64,000 bases of DNA from Selaginella tamariscina (Eukaryota; Streptophyta; Lycopodiopsida; Selaginellales; Selaginellaceae): positions 62,001 through 126,000 of the forward strand of contig PUQB01000092.1 of NCBI GenBank assembly GCA_003024785.1. The letters are read 5' to 3'. The position numbers and the translations under genes were made by a program. Below the pieces are notes generated by a model. The model saw nothing but the letters and a program-made list of their open reading frames with translations. It was not told the origin of the DNA and searched no databases. Shown here piece by piece: positions 35,946 through 49,478 of the stretch. Within the stretch, counting starts at the first letter, position 1, and every line of letters starts with the position of its first letter.

Positions 35946-38864
35946 CATGGGAGTTTTACATTGTACATTCTGCCGATCTTGATATTCTTTACAGCTTCAA
36001 GTTACAATTGCAAGATCCAAATTCATTGCTTCATAGCTGGAACTTATCCAATCCTTGTCTTCATGGGCAGGCATTACTTTGTCAGAGAGACCACTTCACA
36101 GTAACAACTCTAACTATCTCAAATATGTCTTTATCTGGTACACTACCATCTTCATTGGAGAAACTCAGGTACATTTATTTCTCTCCTAGTTATGAATATC
36201 ATGAAGTATGTTTACTCATAATCTTAAACATATCACACACCACTTAGACAAGAAATGCAGGTATCTCCAAAACTTGGATCTATCATACAACAAATTCAGA
36301 GGCACAGTACCTTCACAGCTCGCAAACTGCACCCAGCTAACTTCACTGAGATTGAACGACAACCTTCTCTATGGGGATCTCCCGCCAGGCCTCCTTTCCA
36401 ACCTTTCAAAACTGGAGTTCCTCGTCCTTGACAACAACAGTTTCACAGGTGCGATCCCATCTGGGATTACCAAACTAACAGCTTAAGCGTGCTTAGTATG
36501 GTATTTAACAACTTGTCAAGTGAAATCCCACCAGGGATAAGCAACCTTCAGAACCTCCAACAGGTGTACTTCTGGAAACAACTTCACAGGAAATGTCCCC
36601 GACTTAGGCAACTGTACAAAGATTGTAGATCTGGCTTTATCATACAACAGGCTAACCGGAGAAATACCACCAAGTTTAGCCACCTTACCACGGCTTGAGA
36701 ACCTCTGGATGAACGATAACGAACTCAGTGGTGCTATTCCTCAGACGCTTGGAGAACACAGTAACTTGACAATCCTGTACATGTCGAGCAACAAGTTTAC
36801 AAGTACGATCCCAGTAAACTTGTGTAGTAACGGTGCCCTCGAGCGTGTATATCTGCATCATAACAGGTTACAAGGTGGAATACCCAGAGAGCTCCTCGGG
36901 TGTCCCAGACTCGAGAGGTTACTGCTCCATGACAACTTGCTCAACGAGAGTATTCCAGAGGCTGTTCATAATCCAACCTTGAACTACCTCGATGTCTCAA
37001 ATAACTTCCTCCAAGGATCCATCCCAGCCGAGCTAGCAAACTGGACAAATCTTACATCACTCCGTCTCTCTAACAACGGACTCTCGGGTCGAATTCCGAC
37101 GGGCTTTGCGTTTCTTCAGCAGTTGAATGTCTCTTACAACAGGCTCACCGGAGACTTTCCGGGGCTCAACGGAACTAAGCTGTTCACACTCGACATAAGC
37201 CATAACTTGTTTGAGGGAGTCCTGCCTCAGGATGTAGAAAGGTTTTGATCAGCTAAAGCAGTTGTTTTTACAGGGAAACCAATTCTCGGGAGGGCTTCCG
37301 GGGTTCCTTGGGAACCTAGTGAAACTCCAGGAGCTTGAACTCAGTCACAATGGTTTCACAGGGCCAATCACATTCGAGCTCGGGAAATTGCGATCTTTAA
37401 GAAAGCTGGACTTGCACAGTAACCGCTTGTCCGGTAACATCCCTTCCCAACTGGGAGACTTGCCAACACTCGAGTACCTTGACCTTTCCAACAACAGTCT
37501 TCAAGGACGCATTCCTATGCATCTGGAGAACCTGTTCAGCTTAAACTACGTTAACCTGTCATCTAACCATCACTTGGTTGGACCGTTACCATCTACATGG
37601 AACAAGTTCAACAGTTCATCTTTCTTGGGTATCAATAGTGCACCAAGGGAACACCGTTTAACGACAACACACAAAGTACTCATTTTTTGTGCAAGTGGAT
37701 TCATACTCTTGGTAGTTGCAGTACTATTAACAATGAGATGGAGGGGTCAACAAAACAAAATGACAGTTGTACCTGTTCCCGGACAAGAATATCACACTGG
37801 GTTGTATCCTCAAGGCAACAAATGGGCTAAGCCCAGAGTTTGTGATTGGAGAAGGCGGATTCGGTACTGTTTATAAGGCATGTATGGAGAATGGTTTCAT
37901 ACTTGCTGTGAAGAAGCTGAAAGGAGAGACTCCAGAGAATCAAACTAAGGAGTGGGAAACAGCGGGTCAAGTCAGGCACCGGAATGTGTTAAAGATACGT
38001 GGGATGTATAAACACAAAGAGAGTGTTCTACTCTTGTCCGACTTCATGCCGAACGGGAGTCTTGCAGGATTATTACATGAAGCCGCCATAAGATGGTTTC
38101 GTGGGGAGAAAGGAGGGAAATCGCAATTGGAGTTGCACAAGGTTTGAAGTATTTGCATCACGATTGTGTTCCAAAGATTATTCACAGAGATATTAAATCG
38201 GAAAATGTGCTTCTCGACGAGAATATGGTTCCTAAGATTGCTGACTTTGGATTAGCTAAGATTGTGGAGACACATGCAGAAACTAAGTCCATGTCTTATA
38301 TTGCAGGCTCATGTGGATATATTGCTCCAGGTAATTTGTATTATAACACACACACACACATATGAATGAGCTAATTGGGTGTTTCAGAATATACATATAC
38401 ACTCAAAGTGAATGAGAAGAGTGATGTATACAGCTTTGGAGTGGTTTTACTTGAATTATTGCTTAGGAAAAAACCACTAGACACATTGTTTTATTCTCGG
38501 AAGACGGTGAAAATATGCCTATGTGGATTAAGACTCAGCTTTCTAAACCAGGAGCAAGTATTGGAATAGTGGTCGACCAAGAGATCTGGCAAGTACGTGA
38601 AATTTTACACACCTACACACACATATATATACATATATACATACATACACACAGTGTAGAGACTAACAACTATTCATATGCTTTTACACACACATGGATC
38701 GATGTACTTACACAAATTATTTATAGGAAGCTGAATTGACACACAAGCAAGAAATTGAGGCCTTTGTGAAAATTGCATTATTATGTACAAACAGCAATCC
38801 GTCGGTTAGACCAAGCATAGCTGAAGTTACTGAAATGTTCAGGAGATCTATACATACCTCATGA
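35946..38864 (+). CDS. Leucine-rich-repeat receptor-like kinase
   Basis: The LRR cap reads [20 protein letters not shown]. About 15-18 LRRs follow (such as [20 protein letters not shown] and [20 protein letters not shown]), then one membrane helix ([20 protein letters not shown]) and a kinase: [11 protein letters not shown] (glycine loop), LAVKKLKG (Lys), [24 protein letters not shown] and [16 protein letters not shown], with the C-lobe Arg in [11 protein letters not shown]. It is an RD kinase, closest by eye to LRR class XI/PEPR-like receptors. Introns are about 36169-36260, 38331-38388 and 38592-38727. The stop is TGA 38862-38864. Frame breaks lie near 36483, 36570, 36690, 37245, 37800 and 38090. 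A signal peptide and start codon are not clear, and an upstream exon may exist. Confidence 0.85.
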
Positions 38865-39217
38865 AATCTCCGTCCAATCCAACGTGAGTGTTGAAGCAAT
38901 AATCGAAGTAATATTAAGAAGATGGAGCTGCACATTCACAAGAAAATGAAGTTGAAATGACATATGGTGTGAAGTGGTGTGTCTATTTATGCTTAATTCA
39001 ACTTCATTAATTGAATTTAAAGCAACCCGTGTAACTCTAACGGGTTCTTTTATTTCTAACATGATATTGTACCGTATGGTTTTAGTTAGCACACATCAGC
39101 AGCATCCGAAGTGCTATGAAAAAGAAGTAGCAAGGCTATGACCCGGGCAGAGTTGTGCCAAACTAAAGGCATAGTAGTGCTAAAGTAACTTTAAGACACC
39201 CAAGCTACAACAATAAA
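38865..39217. other. 3' flank of the receptor kinase
   Basis: Presumed 3' UTR and spacer up to the copia gag start. Nothing else is supported. Confidence 0.5.
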
Positions 39218-40085
39218 GATGGCAACTACAGCCCGTACCAAGTTAAGGTGTACGATGGCAATGGTTTTTATGGATGGCAGGTGTCACTAGAATTCTATTT
39301 CTATTAAAAAAAAAAACTTTTGTCATGTTGTCAATGACACCATGAAGAAGCCAAATCCTAGTGCAAACAAGGAGGAAACAAGCTTGAGAAGCAAAGAACA
39401 ACAAGGCTCTTGGCCTTGTGGGCAAATCACTCCAGAAGCTGTATTATAGTCATCTTAACACAAAGAAGACGTCAACAGAAAATCGGAGCACTCTTAAAAT
39501 GACAGAGAGCAATGCAAGTCTAGGATCCTTGAAGGCAGAGTTTTTCTGATTAGAATAGGCATTAACCGAGTCAGCCTCGTCCTTTATCAGTAGAATGAAA
39601 TCCATGTTATAACAAATAGACACAATGCAAGGTACACCCACCACAAGACAAGATAAGAGCCATGCTTCAGAATAGTTTATGCCAGGAGTTGAAAGGGCCA
39701 CTTTCAACTCTAAGTATAGTGCACGGAGGCTTTGATCTCAAGAAAGTTGCATCAAACCTAATCAAGGTGGATACAGGAACACAACAAGCGAATATGGCAG
39801 AGAAGCTTCGATTCTCAGCCTTCAATAGCTCCAAGTTATGAGGCAATCAATGGTAGAACAAGAACAAATTAACAAAGGATAAAAAATTTGTGTAGAGGAG
39901 GCTTGGTCCCCAGGAAGGTTTAACATCATCATTTAATTCAAGATATGACAAAAGGAAAGGTTGCTACAATCAATGCAAGGAGCTAAGCCATTGTGGACGA
40001 AAATGCAAGAACAAGCTACAAAAGGGAAAGACTCTAAACAATTGTGTCTTGATAATGTACACACCTAGACAATATTAAGACAATG
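39218..40085 (+). pseudogene. Ty1/copia gag, 5' part (split by a nested element)
   Basis: ATGGCAACTACAGCCCG (39218) opens a copia-type gag: MATTARTK, then in the next frame VKVYDGNGFYGWQVSLEFY, the usual FDGxNFxxWQ region. Stops and indels follow. The sequence continues to CAATG at 40081-40085, where the 20 kb element is inserted. The matching pol resumes at 60141. Confidence 0.7.
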
Positions 40086-41784
40086 TGTCATAGTTTTTAC
40101 TATGACTCGACCTTTTACTTTGAAGGTTGATTGTTATTACCTATTGTACTATGTTGACGTTTCTCGCGACGTCTAAAGATAGCCGATCGGACTACCCTAA
40201 ACACCTAAGTGCACTAAGCAAGGTTGCATCTGAGAAACTCTAAGCAAAGGTAGCACTTACCTTTTAGAAAACCCACCCCCAATTTTAACGTCCTAGTTAA
40301 GATGAATTTGGCATGTTAAATAGGGTTAGGAACACCCCTAGGGTTGACCTAACCCTAGGGTTGCTCTAACCCACGCCCTAAACCCCTTGGTTAGGGTTTA
40401 GGGGTAGGGGTTAGTGTGCAAACTCATCTCATTAACTAAGGGGCTGGCATTCAGTGCCAACCCACTTACACATACATGAAAAGAGAGGGGGGGCTCTGTC
40501 ACATAAATAAGGTAGAGTATGTAGGAGTGAGGGTTCTTGGGTTCATGACTGAGCTCGTTACTCGTCTCCCGGTGCAAGCTCTAACTTGTGTCGTCAAGGC
40601 ACAACCCTCTATTGTGCCGCTCTAACTTCCAGATGACAAGGGTACGTCCCACCTTCGGGTTAGCTTACCCTTAACGTTGGTGAATCCATGCCTGGGAGGT
40701 CTTGTCGGGATGCACGTTCCAAGAAGTAAAGGTTGAGGCTTGTCTCCAGCCTTCTCCTCCACATCAAGCTAGGAGCAACACTCACAGCTAACTAGGGCAT
40801 GTTTGTGTCCATGTCCAACTATGGTTGTGGGTTCTTGATTGACAGGGTTTCCTTACCGGGTCTTGAGGGATAAAAGGGGTTCTAGAGTTGGCATTTAGGA
40901 GCCACGTTTGTGGCACTTGGTGCAACTCTTGAATCTAAGGGCTATGGCATGATAGCCCACATCGGGAAGGCAATGTCACATGGAGATGTGACACTGGGCT
41001 AAACGTCACATGGTACAACGCTCGAGGCACACCCTTTAGGGTTATGTCATAGGCTTGTCATCAAGGGGTTGGATACTTTGACAAACAGACATGCTTGTGC
41101 TTGCGCTAGGGTGTTAAGCCTTGGGCATTTGCTCAAGGGAGGTTAGGTCTCGTAACCAGGTGTGCTTAAGCACACTTGGCTAGGGGAGTGTCCTTCTTGG
41201 AATCTAGGGTTGAACAACCTAAGCGTGTTAGCATGAGCCCTTTCGTGAGGCACTCGTAAGGTCATGTACTTAGGGTTATCCAAACAGAGCCTACTTAGCA
41301 AAACACTCGTGTCCACCTACGGCGCACACTTGTGTCCTTACTAAGTATTAGCCCTAGGTCTAGGGTATGACTTGGCCACTCAAACCCTTAAGGTTAGTCG
41401 TGGTTTAGGGTACCCCTTGTCGCCTTAAAGGGGTTGTACTCTCGAATGAGGGTGATTCCTCAAGGGGTAAGTGACGATGCCTTGGCTTTGTCAGGGGGGT
41501 ATGTGTGAGACACATCTCCTTTGTGGGGTTAGGGCATGAGCCTATCTAGGTTTACTAGGACAGGATCCTAAAGTCTACTCGGGTTATCCTCTAGGGTTCA
41601 GGGGATGGTCATTCTAGGGACTTAGGGTAGGACTCTGAGTCTTCTGCCTAATTGGGCCTCTAAGTCAAACTTTTAGGAGTCATATTGGAAGACTTAGTGT
41701 TGCTCACACAGGGAATTGACGTTAAAAGGCCATTTGGCGGCCACGTGCTGCCACGTGTTAGCCCTTCGGGTTAAAACTCTTACA
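40086..41784 (+). repeat. 5' long LTR of the LARD-like element
   Basis: 1699 bp, TG to CA. It contains telomere-like text near 40318-40415 (TAGGGTTAGG, CCCTAGGGTTGACCTAACCC, CCCTAAACCCC, GGTTAGGGTTTAGGGG). It is GC-richer than the surroundings and aligns end to end with 58436-60140. Confidence 0.9.
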
Positions 41785-42855
41785 ATTGGTATCAAAGCCA
41801 TTCTCTACGGTTAGTAGGTCTGCCTAAAGTGTGGTGTGTTTTAGGGTTTAATTAATTCTAAATTCCTGAAGTACTATATCACTTTTGGCTAACGTCTGAA
41901 TTATGCGTGGAGAGTTGGTCCTAAGATCTATAACTCTTTAGAGTACACCTACTTCTTAAGTGGGTGTGGGTTATGGACTCGAATGTCAAAGGTAGCACTT
42001 GGAAGGCAACTTCCAAGTTGTATGCCGAGTTACTTTACCTTATGGATGTTCATGCTACCTTACCATATACTCCACAAGATGTGGCATGTTAGTTTGTTCT
42101 GGCCTACAAACTAAGTCTTGTGAGGTGTGTCTTGTGATATCCTAAGTCTACACATTATTGAAAATTTTCTTTTTCTTTAAAGGTGTTTGAATTTAGGATA
42201 ACACATGATTTTGAAATAGACAGTGTCCATTGAGTTTTGGCTTAGGACAAGATTAAATATCAGGTTCAGCAATAGTGTTCAAACGGGGAAAGACTTATGT
42301 TCAAATGTGCATCTTTGACTTCGAAAAAAGGGGCATATTCAAATATAAAAGGGAACACTACATTTTGACGTAAAGCGTAAAATTAGCTCTCATTATAGTG
42401 CATATTTTCCAGAGTGTAACTCCAGAAGCAGACTATGGTGATGAACTTATAATACAACGAAATGTCAAATATTAACATATGATGAATATGTTAAGTAGTT
42501 GGTTCTTAGATCCAATGTAATTAAAGTATTATCCGACGTTTGCAATATTTTGATGATGCTAGATACAAATAACATTAGGTGAAATAGTTTATTAAATTCA
42601 AGTCACCTGATTTGAACAAAGTACAACTTGAAACCTTAATTGGTTGTAAGCGCGCACTTTATATTCAAATTAGTTAACTCAACTAACTTGATTATGAAGT
42701 TATCTTATGTGGGATCATAAGAATGAAATAAAATAATAGATTTTGGCAGTAGACAAATTTAATGTTGCATCCCTATCAATGTAGCTTTTGGATGGACGGC
42801 GTGATCTATCATAAAAGTAATTTGGAAACATACATTTACATTTTCAGGTTACTAA
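41785..42855 (+). other. LARD-like internal region, left part
   Basis: Begins with the primer-binding site ATTGGTATCAAAGCC, which fits the plant initiator-tRNA-Met type. No open frame of note is seen up to the GTAAT target site at 42856-42860. Confidence 0.6.
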
Positions 42856-42860
42856 GTAAT

Positions 42861-43441
42861 TGTTAGGAGTATAGTTAGACGTTGGTAGAATTTCTTGTTA
42901 TTTCATGGGCAATATAATGGGAAAATATCAAAAACAATATATATTGTGGAAAACTGAGAGTGAAAAGGATATATTGGAATACGAGTTACTAATGCAATAC
43001 CGCAATACGAGTCATCATCGTAATACGATACCAGTGGAGTACGGCATTTTTGGATAAAGATAAGAAGGAGTTACAGTAACTGAATGGATAAGGTTGGGAG
43101 GTAGTTGTGATAACTGCTAGTACGGGACCTAGAGTACGGGTATAAATAGACCAGATTAGGACTATAAGGGCATCCTGAGTATACTATTTTTGTACTATGT
43201 GCCATGCGTGGACTTAATATAAGTTTCCTTTCTCTCCCAATACGTCTATCTATAACTCGTCTTTCTGTTATGTAGTATACTGATTTTCTTCTCAGTACTG
43301 TGACATGATCCATAGTACTGCTGCCTGCTATACACGTTGTCATCCTTACCCTTTTCCCAACCTTTTGATGACTGATCTTTTCTCTATCTTATTCCGGTAG
43401 ACCCTTAATACGGGCTTGATGTAAGATTTTACGGTTCAACA
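42861..43441 (+). repeat. 5' LTR of the nested gypsy element
   Basis: 581 bp. A TATA-like GGGTATAAATAG at about 43138 suggests the promoter. It is followed by TATGGCGGCCACAAAGGG, where the primer-binding site would be. The tRNA type is not assigned. Confidence 0.9.
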
Positions 43442-43579
43442 TATGGCGGCCACAAAGGGATGGTCGTGTTAGTAGGTAATTGATAATTTGTTTGTATAAT
43501 TAGCAGGAGGGTAGACTGATACCCAAAGGAGCTGTGACGAAAAAAAAAGATTGAGGCTAGGCGAGAGTCCTTAATGCGA

Positions 43580-45120
43580 TTAGCGCAGCTATTGTGGAAA
43601 TGGAACAAAGTGCACCGAAGACCTCGTGAGAATGGACATGCGGTGTATAGTAAGTGAATGGATGATTATCGACGTATTCTTGCAGAACGCCAAAGATATG
43701 AAGAAATTAAGCAGAACAGCAAAGAGAACGCGAGGAGCATATTTATGGCGACAAGCAGTAATAGAGACACGGAAGAGGATTGAAGAACGTGAGGAATAGA
43801 GAAGAAAGGAACAAGTCGAAGCTCGAGGACAGGAGCAACAAACGACAAAGTGCGGCAAGTTACAGGAGAGAAGGATCCTAATCAGGGAGTGACGATCACG
43901 AGCCCGAATATCAACGCGAGGAAACTGGGAACTATTGTCAGTGGAAGTACCGGACGAGATGGGAACATTAACAATTACGGGGAAGGTTATACCATCTACT
44001 TTTTCAGGTCTTGAGAATGAAGATACGAATCGGCATGTATAGCCAATGAAATCAAGGATGAAGATGAGAAATTACGAATATTTCCATTTACGTTGAAGGG
44101 AGATGCTAGCGATTGGTATTACGAAAATGCTAACACAATGATAAGTACAACGTGCTACTTCATTATTCAGGAATTATTATGTACGAAAGTATCGAAAGCG
44201 AGACCGATAGTGCAGTTGCAGGAAATACGGCAAGGACCTACTGAGGCAGTGGAAGATTACACTCGACGATTTCGAGATTATACCACCATTGCGAGGTCGG
44301 AGATGTCATGATAAATTGGCAAAGAAATGGTATATGAATGGACTACGGGACAATTTACAGCTTCAAGTACGACTGATAAAACCGCCTGATTTAGGTGAAG
44401 CAATTAAAGAAGCAGAACAACTTGAAGTGTTGATACCTCCAAGATACATAGATGAGGATGAACGGGAAACAAGAAGACAATACCGAAGGAGAGCGAAATA
44501 CGGTCAAGAACTAAAGCAATATTTTGTACAACATGCAAAAATGAAGGACATAATGCTTCTGAATGTAAGATACCCAAGTGTCAGATGTGTGGAGGAATAG
44601 GCCATGAAGCGAGACAATGTCGGAACATGGGACGTACTGACAATTTTCAACCACCACCTAGATGGAACAACAATCGGAATGCTAACTCATACGATTATCC
44701 ACAACACGAAATGCTAATTCATACGATTATCCACAAAGATCGTATAATGGGGAACGCAGAAATGGAATGGAAGGAGATTTCCCCGTGAATCCGGAGCATT
44801 TTACCGGCAAGGTAATAATACGGAGGTACCACGTAGAGGACAGCCTTTGTTACCAGCCCGCAAGCCAGGACCACCGTTATTACCACCAATACCACCTCCA
44901 CCAGCATTACGAGGTAGAATCCTAATGTGACATGTTTTAGATGTGGAGAAAAAAGGACACTATTCTACTGAATGTAATCGACTTAACAATATTCGTTGTT
45001 ACACATGTGGAGAGATGGGACATTATTCACAGAATGTCCACAACGTGAATTTAACACCGGAACATTCCACTGAACCAGCGACACGGAGAATTGAAGTTCA
45101 ACAAGAGAATGATTAGCAGA
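43580..45120 (+). pseudogene. gag of the nested gypsy element
   Basis: The capsid region reads KGDASDWYYENANTMI and VQLQEIRQGPTEAVEDYTRR. Zinc knuckles follow: CQMCGGIGHEARQCRN-like near 44577-44625, a second near 44935-44970 and a third (CYTCGEMGHYSQN) near 44997-45040 with its last Cys lost. Frames are broken at several points. Confidence 0.75.
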
Positions 45121-45559
45121 TGACCACACGAACAAAATTACGAGTGTAAATGGGAGCAAGATACAGAACTACCCTCAACTGAGACGTATGCGTAACACGA
45201 GCCAAGCGAGTAGGATGGAGCCAAGCAAAGAAGAACCAATACAAGAATTGGGAGAAAGAAAAGGCTACAGTACAACGAGTAACTGATCAAATTCAGAAAA
45301 TGCAACAAGGGAAAATCAAGACTCGATGACTAATGAAATGAGCATGCATTCACAGCAATCCACATCAACGGTACCACTTGGAGATCGTATTGTTGCTGTG
45401 ATTCTGCAACAACTGTACAGTTAACTATAAAGGAGTTACTGACATTAGCACCATTTTTACGAACACAGATAACAAATGCTTTGGACATAATAATATTCAA
45501 ACGATACAAGTCAGGTAGGAGTGAATACCACGGAAGTTCTTACAGACGAGAAGGACTGG

Positions 45560-45910
45560 ATGAGGAGGTGCCAATGATTACGGCTCGGATTGGTAAAAAC
45601 AATATTCAGAATATACCTATTGATGGAGGTTCATGAGTGAACATAATTGAAGAGCAGATTTGCAAACAATTGGGTTTTGGGCCTATTGAAAATGCGCCTT
45701 TCTTGGTACGATGGCTGGTCTGCTCGATACATAGTACGACCAAAGATACCTTAAACTTGATTCCTGCAATTTCCATACATATAGATCTGTATACCATACC
45801 AATATTATTAGGAAGACCATGGTTAAGAGATGCAAAAGTACAACATAATTGGGAGCACGACGAAATGGTACTCTATAAGAGTGGACAAGAAGCAGTTGTT
45901 CGAACGTAGC
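45560..45910 (+). pseudogene. Aspartic protease region of the nested gypsy element
   Basis: Reads NIQNIPIDGGS, then a stop, then VNIIEEQICKQLGFGPIENA. IDGGS in place of DTGA/DSGA is seen in several plant gypsy lineages and holds the catalytic Asp. LLGRPWLRDAKVQHNWEHDE is the usual tail. Confidence 0.7.
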
Positions 45911-46211
45911 AAAAGAAGCCAATCGGATGACCGACTCGACCATTGCAAATGGAGGATTTCGACTGGCATTACGGCTTGAACAAGGAAGAAGAAAAACTCC
46001 TATTCGAAAGTAATCCAGACCTCATAGAGATAGCACAAGCAGATTTATATAGATGATGCCTGAAGAAGAAAACTCGGAAAACGATGCTACTGGTGATCAA
46101 CAACAGTAACATATGGATACTCTCAGATTAACGGATAAGTTTAAACAACCTTTGCAACAACAATTATAATTCGAGACAGAGCATGAACAGAGAATACGAA
46201 CTCAACAAAAA

Positions 46212-47880
46212 TTGGAGATTACTACGAATGAAAAGATAGAGGAAGTTGAAATTAAAACAAGTGAATATGGACCACAAAAAGTACGAATAGCAGTTGATCT
46301 TGAGCCAGAATACCGAAGACAGTTGATAACAGTACTATGTCAAAATGCGGATGTTTTTGCATGGAGCTACGAGGATCTTAAGGGAGTTCCACCCACAATT
46401 TGCACCCATAAGATAGAATTATTGCCACATGCAGTTCCCAGGAAACAACAAGCATACCGAATGAATCCAACATTTTTAGCGAAAGTGAGAGAAGAAGTGG
46501 ACAAGTTATTACAGGCCAGATTCATATATCCAACTGAAAACTCGCAATGGTTATCACCAATTGTCGTAGTCCCAAAGAAGAATCTCAAATTACGTATCTG
46601 CGTCAATTATAAGAAGTTGAATGATGTAACGAAACGGGATACGTATCCAATACCATTCATTGAAGAATTGTTGGATACAGTAGTAGGACATGAAATGTAC
46701 TCCTTTGTGGACGGATTTTCAGGATACAACCAAGTTCAAGTAGATCCAGAGGATCAATCGAAAACGCATTCATTAGTCCTTGGGGTACATATGCGTATCG
46801 CGTTATGCCTTTTGGGCTATGTAATGCACCATTTACCTTTCAACGTTTGGTTAGAAACATTCCGGGATTATTTGACCACGTTTATGAAAGTTTTCTTGGA
46901 TGATTTTAGCATTATGGAGCACAAGAATATGCATGGACTGTTTAACGAAGTGTTTTGGGAAATGCCGATTGAATATAGCTCTTAATCCGGAAAGTGCGTG
47001 TTTTCCGTGAGATCAGGGATTTTGCTTGGGCACATTATATGCAAGGATGGAATAATGGTGGATCAAGATAAAATCAAAGTCATACAAACAATGCAACCTC
47101 CTAAAGACGTAAGCGGAGTACGACGGCTTTAGGGAAGATGGGATATCATCGAAGATTTATCAAAAATTATGCAGCAATAGCGAAGCCATTAACTATGCTT
47201 TTGAGGAAAACGCAACCATTCAAATGGGATGCGCAATGCGAACAGAGTTTCAATACATTAAAGCAGGCATTAATGAAGGCTCCTATTTTAGCGAGTCCAA
47301 ATTGGCAAAGGAGTTTCATGTACAAGTGGACGCATCGTCATACGCTATCGGATGCATATTAACGCAAACCCAGGAAGACGGAAAAGATCGACCATTATAT
47401 TACGCAAGTCGGCGGTTAGCACCTGCAGAAGAAAATTATACGACTACGGAAAAGGAAGACTCGGAATGGTTTATGCAGCAAAGAAATTTCGACATTATTT
47501 GCTAGCAAACAAAGTCAAGTTCATTGTCGATCATCAAGCTTTGACACATTTGTTAAGCAAGACTAAGCTCGAAGGAAGATTAGTACGCTGGTTTTTATTA
47601 TTACAGGAGTTCGACTTTCAAATCATTCACAAACCAGGCAAATTACACCAACAAGCAGATTTCCTAAGTCGTATTACGAATGAAGAAGAAGGTGTTGGCG
47701 TGAATGATGAACTACCAGATGCTAACTTATTCCAGGTACAACAGGAACAACCACCAAAGCATGGAAATTATAAAGGATATCTTCAAGATATTGAATACTT
47801 TTTAACTACTGGAACAGCACCAGTCAAGTACGCAACAACACAACAGCAAACAACTCGTATTACGATGTAAGCCATATATG
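46212..47880 (+). CDS. Reverse transcriptase and RNase H of the nested gypsy element
   Basis: A long frame (46212-46985) carries KVREEVDKLLQARFIYPTEN, VVVPKKNLKLRICVNYKKLN and the catalytic VFLDDFSI. One shift crosses GLCNAPFTFQR. RNase H follows with FHVQVDASSYAIGCIL (Asp), PLYYASRRLAPAEENYTTTE and the connection KFIVDHQALTHLL. It is the best-preserved retroelement coding part in the window. Confidence 0.85.
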
Positions 47881-49077
47881 GTGTCAGGTATATTATAAAA
47901 AGGGCAAAGATGAAGTTTTAAGGAGATGTGTGCCAATGGAAGAAGTTCACCGTATTACGGGAAGCTCATTCAGAGAACATGGTGGACATTTTGCAGGAAC
48001 GTTAACAGCACGAAAAATATTACAGTCTGGATTATGGTGGCCCACGTTATTCAAGGATGCATCGAATATTGTCAAAAATGTTTGAAGTGCAATGAACACC
48101 AACCAGCTCCACACCATCAAGTCAACCATTACATCCAACGGAACCATTAGCTCCATTTATGAAATGGGGAATGGATTTTATGGGACCAATCAATCCTAAA
48201 AGTAGCAAGGAATCAATATATATTGGTACTCACGGATTATGTTACTAAATGGGCAGAGGCTATCGCATTACGGATTGCCGCGCAACACGGTAGCTAAGTT
48301 TATCTACGAGAATATCGTAGTACGATTTGGCGCTCCAATGGAACTTATCAGTGACCAAGGTCATTTCGTCAACAACGTCATCAAAGTACTCTGCAACGAA
48401 TATTTAGTAAAGCATTACATTTCTACTACGTATTATCCAAAGGAAATGGACAAGCAAAGGCTACTAACAAAATACTGAAGACCGTACTAACCAAGATAGT
48501 AAACACCAATCAAAAACTGGGATGAAAAACTTCCATCAGCATTATGGGCATACGTACTACGTATAAAGTGGCAACAAAGTTTACTCCATTTCAACTTACA
48601 TACGGATTAGAAGCTATTACGCCTATAGAGTATATTATACCATCATTGCGGATGTCACTTGAATACGGCATTGGGGAAACAGAGCAAGTTAAGCAACGAC
48701 TACTACAACTTGAAAAACTTGATGAGAAACGACAGCAAGCAGTTTTTAATATACAAGCAATACAAACACGTATTAAGGTGTGGCACGATCGATTACGCGA
48801 GTACAACGACGACCCATATTCGAGTCAGAGAATGGTATGGCATTATCAAGGGAATCTTCGACCGATTGGTCATAAATTCAAGTCCAAATGGTATGGACCA
48901 TATATAATTACTGACATACGAGACAACAACACCGTCACATTGATGGACGCTACAACACGAGTTTTACTTACAACAAATACGAATCGCATACAAAATACAT
49001 CTAACAAGCCAGAGGAAGATCTCGACAATGATCCGGAGTACGAACGGCACAATATGATGGACCGAAAACTACACTAA
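47880..49077 (+). CDS. Integrase of the nested gypsy element
   Basis: The zinc part is HFAGTLTARKILQSGLWWPT, then CLKCNEHQ. The core has WGMDFMGPINPKS (Asp) and MELISDQGHFVN (Asp). The catalytic Glu position in the NGQA-ATNK box reads Lys, which should abolish strand transfer. The C-terminal part includes KFKSKWYGPYIITDIRDNNT (GPY/F-type) and ends with TAA at 49077. Confidence 0.8.
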
Positions 49078-49478
49078 ACAATGGCTCAAAATACAATCAA
49101 AACCGTAAGTCGGAACAAGACATGGAAAAACATGTGGCCATCTGGCGGTTGACGTCAGCAGAATCTCTCGAAACATCGACAGGATAATTCACACGAGTGA
49201 AGGACAAATCCAAGAAATCGGCAAATCCGAGGAATGCAAAATCCAATGATGAGATATTCCCTGCCAAATCTATCGAAAACCAAGGAATTCACACACCCAC
49301 CAATCTGATAACGACACGTGGACAGCTGTGCAGAAACTGACAACCATAAATTCTCTGAGTATAAGATAGAGACACTCCTCCGCCGACAGCACACATTAGG
49401 GTTTCAAAATTCTTCCTTAGTTTCTTCCTCCTTCCCATCTTCAAGTTTTTCTTTTTCTCCTTTATTTCACGAGCGCAT

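Noticed and set aside
48591-48806. Ser/Cys-rich reverse frame over integrase
   Set aside because: Antisense shadow of the integrase C-terminal region.
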